A DNA stretch of 19,056 nt from CALGLS01 sp047626155 (GTDB lineage: Bacteria; Bacteroidota; Bacteroidia; Chitinophagales; Saprospiraceae), in the NCBI GenBank assembly GCA_047626155.1, contig JBLHRR010000109.1:1-19056 (forward strand). The letters run 5' to 3'. A program made the translations under genes and the position numbers. Of the stretch, positions 15,524-19,056 are shown in pieces. The number at the start of each line of letters is the position of its first letter. Position 1 is the first letter of the stretch. The notes beneath the pieces are model-generated. The model searched no databases, was not told where the DNA came from, and saw nothing but the letters and a program-made list of their open reading frames with translations.

Positions 15524-15593
15524 ATAGCGCTACAAACTAGACCGTCAAAAAAGGCATTAGTTTTTACAACACCTATTTAAAACTCCACCAAGC

Positions 15594-16052
15594 ATGGCTA
15601 GTTACACCATCAAAGTAAACAACAAATCCCATCAAGTAGATGTTGATCCGGACACTCCAATACTCTGGGTCCTACGTGATCACCTCCAACTCGTCGGCAC
15701 AAAATACGGCTGTGGTATCGCTCAATGCGGCGCCTGTACCATCCATCTTGATGGTGCTGCGATGCGCTCTTGTTCCATGCCTATTTCCACCATTGGTAAT
15801 AAATCTATTACGACTATTGAAGGTCTTTCGGAAAACGGTACTCATGCACTTCAGGAAGCCTGGCGACAGCACGATGTACCGCAATGCGGCTATTGCCAAG
15901 CAGGGCAAATCATGAACGCCGCCGCTTTACTCAACAATAATCCTACACCAAGTGATAACGACATTGACGGTGCAATGCGAGGTAACCTTTGCCGCTGCGG
16001 AACTTACAACCGGGTTAAAGCAGCCATCAAAACGGCCGCAGGTACAAAGTAA
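15594..16052 (+). CDS. 2Fe-2S subunit of a molybdenum hydroxylase (isoquinoline 1-oxidoreductase alpha type)
   Basis: 152 residues, the usual size for this subunit. Residues 1-75 form a plant-type [2Fe-2S] domain with C40-x4-C45-x2-C48 and C60 (KYGCGIAQCGACTIHLDG to RSC). Residues 76-150 form the [2Fe-2S]-binding helical domain with C98-x2-C101 (QCGYCQAGQ) and C133-x-C135 (NLCRCGTYNR). It passes electrons from the molybdenum centre of the partner encoded at 16180. Without a FAD subunit in the operon, as in IorAB and related aldehyde dehydrogenases, a cytochrome is the probable acceptor; this is family knowledge, not visible here. The protein has no signal peptide, so it would be co-exported with the Tat-bearing partner. 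Confidence 0.93.
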   Translation: MASYTIKVNNKSHQVDVDPDTPILWVLRDHLQLVGTKYGCGIAQCGACTIHLDGAAMRSCSMPISTIGNKSITTIEGLSENGTHALQEAWRQHDVPQCGYCQAGQIMNAAALLNNNPTPSDNDIDGAMRGNLCRCGTYNRVKAAIKTAAGTK

Positions 16053-16179
16053 ATACAACTGAAATCAAAAGCCTTTCTTTCGAGGTATTCCTCTTGTTTT
16101 ACAGACCTAAACGTAGCGCTCTTTCCGTCGTTGCGGTTAAAAACACCGCGTCATTCACTAATCAACTAATTCACCAAAA
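16053..16179. repeat. Spacer with a TTTGCG-family repeat
   Basis: 16119-16144 (CTCTTTCCGTCGTTGCGG then TTAAAA) resembles the repeat in the korA-korB spacer: TTTsCG, then TTGCG, then AAAA. A GCGGT/ACCGC stem lies at 16133-16149. No ORF and no T-run terminator is seen, so the two subunits are probably co-transcribed. Confidence 0.45.
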
Positions 16180-18330
16180 ATGACAGTCATAACAACCAAA
16201 CATAATAGAAGATCTTTTCTCCGCGTTTCTGCAGCTGCCGGAGGTGGTATGATGCTCGGGTTCAGCTGGCTTGCCGGTTGCAAACCAGCAGGAGAAGAAG
16301 CCACCAAAGTTTTAGCGAAAGCGATTCCTTCCGAATGGTTTGACATCAATGCTTTTCTGAAAATTGGAGATACCGGACTGATTACCATTTTTTCCCCTAA
16401 CCCAGAAATTGGACAAAATATAAAAACCTCTATGCCCATGATTGTGGCAGAAGAATTAGATGTGGCCTGGAAAGATGTTGTCGTTGAGCAAGCGCCTTTG
16501 AACAGTGAAAAATATCAACGTCAAGTGGCCGGTGGTTCTCAATCCATTCGTAAAGGATGGCAAAGTTTGCGGATGGCTGGTGCTACTGCTCGCCAAATGC
16601 TGGTAAACGCCGCTGCAAAAAAATGGGAGGTACCTGCTACTGAATGTACGACGAAGGATGGTATGATTACCAACTCAAAAGGGGAAAGTATCAGCTATGG
16701 CGAAATCGCTTCCGCTACTGCAGGAATGGAAATCCCTACAGAAATAAAACTAAAAGACCCCGCCGATTTTAAAATCATTGGTACCGATACGCGTAACGTA
16801 GATATTGATAAAATCATTACTGGAGAACCCTTGTTTGGAATTGATACCAGGGTTGAGGGAATGCAATACGCTTGCGTTCTCAGGCCTCCAGCTTTTGGAC
16901 AAAAACTAGTGTCTTTTGATGACGCTGCGACGAAAACAGTTAACGGTGTAAACACGGTGTTACAATTCGGAGATAAAGTAGCAGTCTTGGCCAATTCAAC
17001 CTGGGCGGCCATGAAAGGAAAAAAAGCACTTACCGCAAAATGGAAAGCAGATGGTAAAATGGAAAGCACCGCTTACCATAATGAAGAAATGTTGAAGCTA
17101 CTTGATACGCCAGCTAAAGAACCTGCCCGTGAGGACGGAGATATCAAAAAGGCTTTTGCGGAAGCGGATCAGGTTATTGAAAAAACATATGAGGCGCCTT
17201 TTCTCCCACACAACTGTCTGGAGCCTATGAATTTCTATGCTAACGTTACTCCAGAAAAAGTAGAACTGGTAGGTCCGATTCAAACACCCGCATGGACGCA
17301 GGGCCGCGTAGCCAAACTCTTAGAACGTGACCCTTCTGAAGTAACAATCGACATGACCAGAATGGGTGGTGGGTTTGGACGAAGACTCTATGGTGACTTC
17401 ACTTTGGAAGCCGCCGAAATTTCTAGCCTTGCTAAAGTACCTGTTCAATTGATGTTTTCCAGAGAAGACGATATGACCGCAGGTACTTACCGACCTGCCT
17501 CTAAATACAAATTCAGAGCCTCTGTTAAAGACGGAAAAATAACGGGTTATCATTTAACGGGAACAGGCACCGGGATTGGATCGGCTGTCAGAGAAAATAA
17601 TTTCCCCGCAGGAGCGATCCCCAACTACCTCGTTGAATCGCACAATATGGAAACCAATATTACAACAGGGGCTTGGCGCGCTCCAATTACAAACTTCCTG
17701 GCTTTTGCCGAACAGGCTTTCTTTGATGAGGTAGCACACATTACCAATCAAGACGCCGTGCAATTGCGATTGAATTTATTCGAACAAGCTAAAACCAAAC
17801 CGGCAACCGAATTAGAATACGATGCAGATAAATCTATAGGTGTCATAAAATTGGCAGCGGAAAAAGCAAACTGGGGGAATGCTCCAGAAGGCCGTCATCA
17901 AGGATTCAGTACTTATTATTCACACAACACTTATGTAGCGGAGGTGGCTGAAGTAGAAATGAAAGATGGAGAGCCTGTCGTTAAAAAAGTAATCTGTGTT
18001 ATTGATTGTGGGATTGTTGTTAACCCCATAGCCGCACTAAATCAAGTGGAAGGCGGTATCATAGATGGTATCGGTCATGCAATGTATGGTGAGCTTACTT
18101 TTGTAGATGGAAAGCCACAACAAAGCAACTTCAACAACTACAGAATGATAAGAATGGGTGAGCAACCTGAGATCGAAGTTCACTTCGTCAAAAGTACCAA
18201 CGACCCTACCGGTCTTGGAGAACCAACACTTCCTCCTGCGGGTGGCGCAATTGCAAATGCCATCCATGCCGCAACTGGAAAGCGATTGTACAAGCAACCT
18301 TTTGTGAAGCAGCAGGATATGCTTGGTTAA
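16180..18330 (+). CDS. Molybdopterin-binding subunit of a xanthine-dehydrogenase-family enzyme, Tat-exported
   Basis: 716 residues, close to the roughly 730 of isoquinoline 1-oxidoreductase beta subunits. The N-terminus has a twin-arginine motif RRSFLR (10-15), then an Ala/Gly-rich segment ending LAGC (C34), a lipobox, so a Tat-exported lipoprotein is possible. Cofactor and active-site motifs: GGSQSIRKGW near 127, MGGGFGRR (395-402), the Gln-Thr-Pro-Ala-Trp stretch near 368, the region from IDCGIVVNP to VEGGIIDGIGHAMYG, and GLGEPTLPPAGGAIANA with E681 as the likely catalytic glutamate. It oxidises an aldehyde or N-heterocycle by hydroxylation with water; the substrate cannot be told from sequence. 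It pairs with the 2Fe-2S protein at 15594. No molybdenum-cofactor maturation gene (XdhC type) is in the window. Confidence 0.93.
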   Translation: MTVITTKHNRRSFLRVSAAAGGGMMLGFSWLAGCKPAGEEATKVLAKAIPSEWFDINAFLKIGDTGLITIFSPNPEIGQNIKTSMPMIVAEELDVAWKDVVVEQAPLNSEKYQRQVAGGSQSIRKGWQSLRMAGATARQMLVNAAAKKWEVPATECTTKDGMITNSKGESISYGEIASATAGMEIPTEIKLKDPADFKIIGTDTRNVDIDKIITGEPLFGIDTRVEGMQYACVLRPPAFGQKLVSFDDAATKTVNGVNTVLQFGDKVAVLANSTWAAMKGKKALTAKWKADGKMESTAYHNEEMLKLLDTPAKEPAREDGDIKKAFAEADQVIEKTYEAPFLPHNCLEPMNFYANVTPEKVELVGPIQTPAWTQGRVAKLLERDPSEVTIDMTRMGGGFGRRLYGDFTLEAAEISSLAKVPVQLMFSREDDMTAGTYRPASKYKFRASVKDGKITGYHLTGTGTGIGSAVRENNFPAGAIPNYLVESHNMETNITTGAWRAPITNFLAFAEQAFFDEVAHITNQDAVQLRLNLFEQAKTKPATELEYDADKSIGVIKLAAEKANWGNAPEGRHQGFSTYYSHNTYVAEVAEVEMKDGEPVVKKVICVIDCGIVVNPIAALNQVEGGIIDGIGHAMYGELTFVDGKPQQSNFNNYRMIRMGEQPEIEVHFVKSTNDPTGLGEPTLPPAGGAIANAIHAATGKRLYKQPFVKQQDMLG

Positions 18331-18377
18331 TTCCATGATTAAATTTTGGATGAGTGAATCGCACTCCTTCTCACGAC

Positions 18378-18409
18378 AGCCCGAATCTTGATAAAAGGTT
18401 CGGGCTTTT
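18378..18409 (+). terminator. Rho-independent terminator of the molybdenum hydroxylase operon
   Basis: AGCCCGAA (18378-18385) and TTCGGGCT (18399-18406) form a GC-rich 8-bp stem with a 13-base loop followed by TTTT. It lies 48 bases after the stop codon. Confidence 0.88.
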
Positions 18410-18446
18410 GTATTGAGTTTCAGAGTCCCAAATTAAGTGAAATTAA

Positions 18447-18461
18447 GGATATGGCATATCC
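18447..18461. repeat. 15-base palindrome
   Basis: GGATATG-G-CATATCC is a perfect inverted repeat around a single base. A degenerate relative (AATATGaCATATCt) lies about 250 bases downstream, near 18697, on the far side of the two TGTCATCC repeats. Confidence 0.6.
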
Positions 18462-18486
18462 TCCCAAAGATCGAAGAACCCTTTTC

Positions 18487-18522
18487 TGTCATCCTGAGTG
18501 ACCGTAGGGAAATCGAGGGATC
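18487..18522 (+). repeat. Dispersed TGTCATCC-type repeat, copy 1
   Basis: TGTCATCCTGAGTGA followed by ATCGAGGGATC fits a common dispersed intergenic repeat of Bacteroidota and other bacteria (TGTCATCCTGAGCG, then TCGAAGGATC). Confidence 0.7.
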
Positions 18523-18636
18523 ATATCAAAGGGGGTACAAGAGCTACACGTTCAGTGCGATTGGTACATTCGATGCATGAGACCCGTTCGATTCTTTTCT
18601 TTGAACTGCCGATACTAGATGTAGTCACTATCGACC

Positions 18637-18670
18637 TGTCATCCCGAGCGAGCACAGCGAGTCGAGGGAC
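18637..18670 (+). repeat. Dispersed TGTCATCC-type repeat, copy 2
   Basis: TGTCATCCCGAGCGA followed by AGTCGAGGGAC, in the same orientation as copy 1 and 150 bases from it. The ends (GTC and GAC, TCCC and GGGA) can pair into a hairpin. Confidence 0.7.
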
Positions 18671-18934
18671 TGCAAACACTTTCCCCTTCCTTAAATATGA
18701 CATATCTCGGACTGACCATCCAGTCACCCTAACACAGTCTACCTTAAAATTAAACTTATCACTATACATTTTTACAGCATATATCTACTTATCTGATTAT
18801 TGTGACAAACAAATCAATAAAGGCTAATTATTTTTCAATAAAACTAATTAAGCGTCACTTGGAATTAAACAATTATCCATTATTTTGTCAAAAATCTGAA
18901 TATTTTACATAAAAAAATAAATTAAACTAAATAA
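18671..18934. other. AT-rich non-coding stretch
   Basis: No credible gene. Frames through 18498-18827 consist of repeat sequence and have no recognisable domain. From 18770 the composition becomes very AT-rich as the promoter for the next gene is approached. Confidence 0.5.
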
Positions 18935-18966
18935 TTTGCAACTAATAATAACATTCTTTAAATTTG
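18935..18966 (+). promoter_or_regulatory. Strong Bacteroidota sigma-A promoter
   Basis: TTTG (18935-18938), a 20-base spacer, then TAAATTTG (18959-18966). This is an exact match to TTTG-N19-21-TAnnTTTG. The predicted start site near 18973 gives a leader of about 56 bases to the ATG at 19029. Confidence 0.8.
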
Positions 18967-19028
18967 TATTATCAATTAGAGAGAAACAATAAAGATTGTT
19001 CTTTTAGTAATAACAACATTGTGAGGTG

Positions 19029-19056
19029 ATGAAACTGGCAGCCATGCCCTCTTGTC
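19029..19056 (+). CDS. Start of a gene cut by the window end
   Basis: ATG at 19029 preceded by GTGAGGTG, an unusually SD-like sequence for this window, and by a consensus promoter. Only nine codons are visible (MKLAAMPSC), too few to name the product. The GTG at 19021 is followed by a stop in its own frame, so the ATG is the start. Confidence 0.6.

Noticed and set aside
18498..18827. Plus-strand ORF of 109 codons and the opposing minus-strand frame 18521-18769
   Set aside because: Both run through TGTCATCC repeats and palindromes and have no recognisable domain.
1..19056. CRISPR array, rRNA or phage module
   Set aside because: No regularly spaced repeats, rRNA signature or phage-type genes were seen on either strand.

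Overview
The window looks like chromosomal DNA of a member of the Bacteroidota, probably a marine or Saprospiria-like lineage (the rank below phylum is inference). The evidence is three secreted proteins with C-terminal type IX secretion (T9SS) sorting domains, AT-rich intergenic DNA, starts that mostly lack a Shine-Dalgarno sequence, and several exact matches to the Bacteroidota sigma-A promoter consensus (TTTG / TAnnTTTG).

Layout. 1-207: the end of a possible transposase. 274-5908, minus strand: three adjacent T9SS cargo genes, a small secreted protein, a 517-aa protein probably built of beta-propeller-like repeats, and a metzincin-like/beta-helix protein of about 1000 aa. The third gene carries an (AC)11 repeat between its only plausible ATG and its signal peptide, and the reading frame is broken by exactly one repeat unit. 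Just upstream of it lies a 187-bp MITE-like element with perfect 18-bp terminal inverted repeats and a perfect 8-bp target duplication. 6141-6464 holds a foldback repeat. 6465-7361 (or 7442), minus: an AraC-family regulator, divergent from 7699-12487, plus: a 2-oxoacid:ferredoxin oxidoreductase operon. That operon encodes a GltD-like flavoprotein fused to a 2[4Fe-4S] ferredoxin domain, KorA and KorB.

12606-14566, minus: an OmpR-family response regulator and its sensor kinase. They are divergent from 14929-15360, plus, a secreted Cys/Lys/Ala-rich protein with a regular Cys ladder. The divergent promoter region carries four TTAACA-like half-sites in exact 11-bp register, as expected for an OmpR/PhoB-type regulator, directly upstream of a TAnnTTTG box. 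This suggests a self-contained envelope thiol or metal sensing circuit. 15594-18330, plus: a two-subunit molybdenum hydroxylase of the isoquinoline 1-oxidoreductase/aldehyde dehydrogenase type (2Fe-2S subunit plus Tat-exported molybdopterin subunit), followed by a clear terminator. 18331-19028 is non-coding, with dispersed repeats and then a strong promoter driving a gene that begins at 19029 and is cut by the window end.

The points most worth a second look are the dinucleotide-repeat switch on the T9SS protein, the MITE upstream of it, and the 11-bp operator array coupling the two-component system to the Cys-ladder protein. No CRISPR array, rRNA or convincing tRNA was seen.
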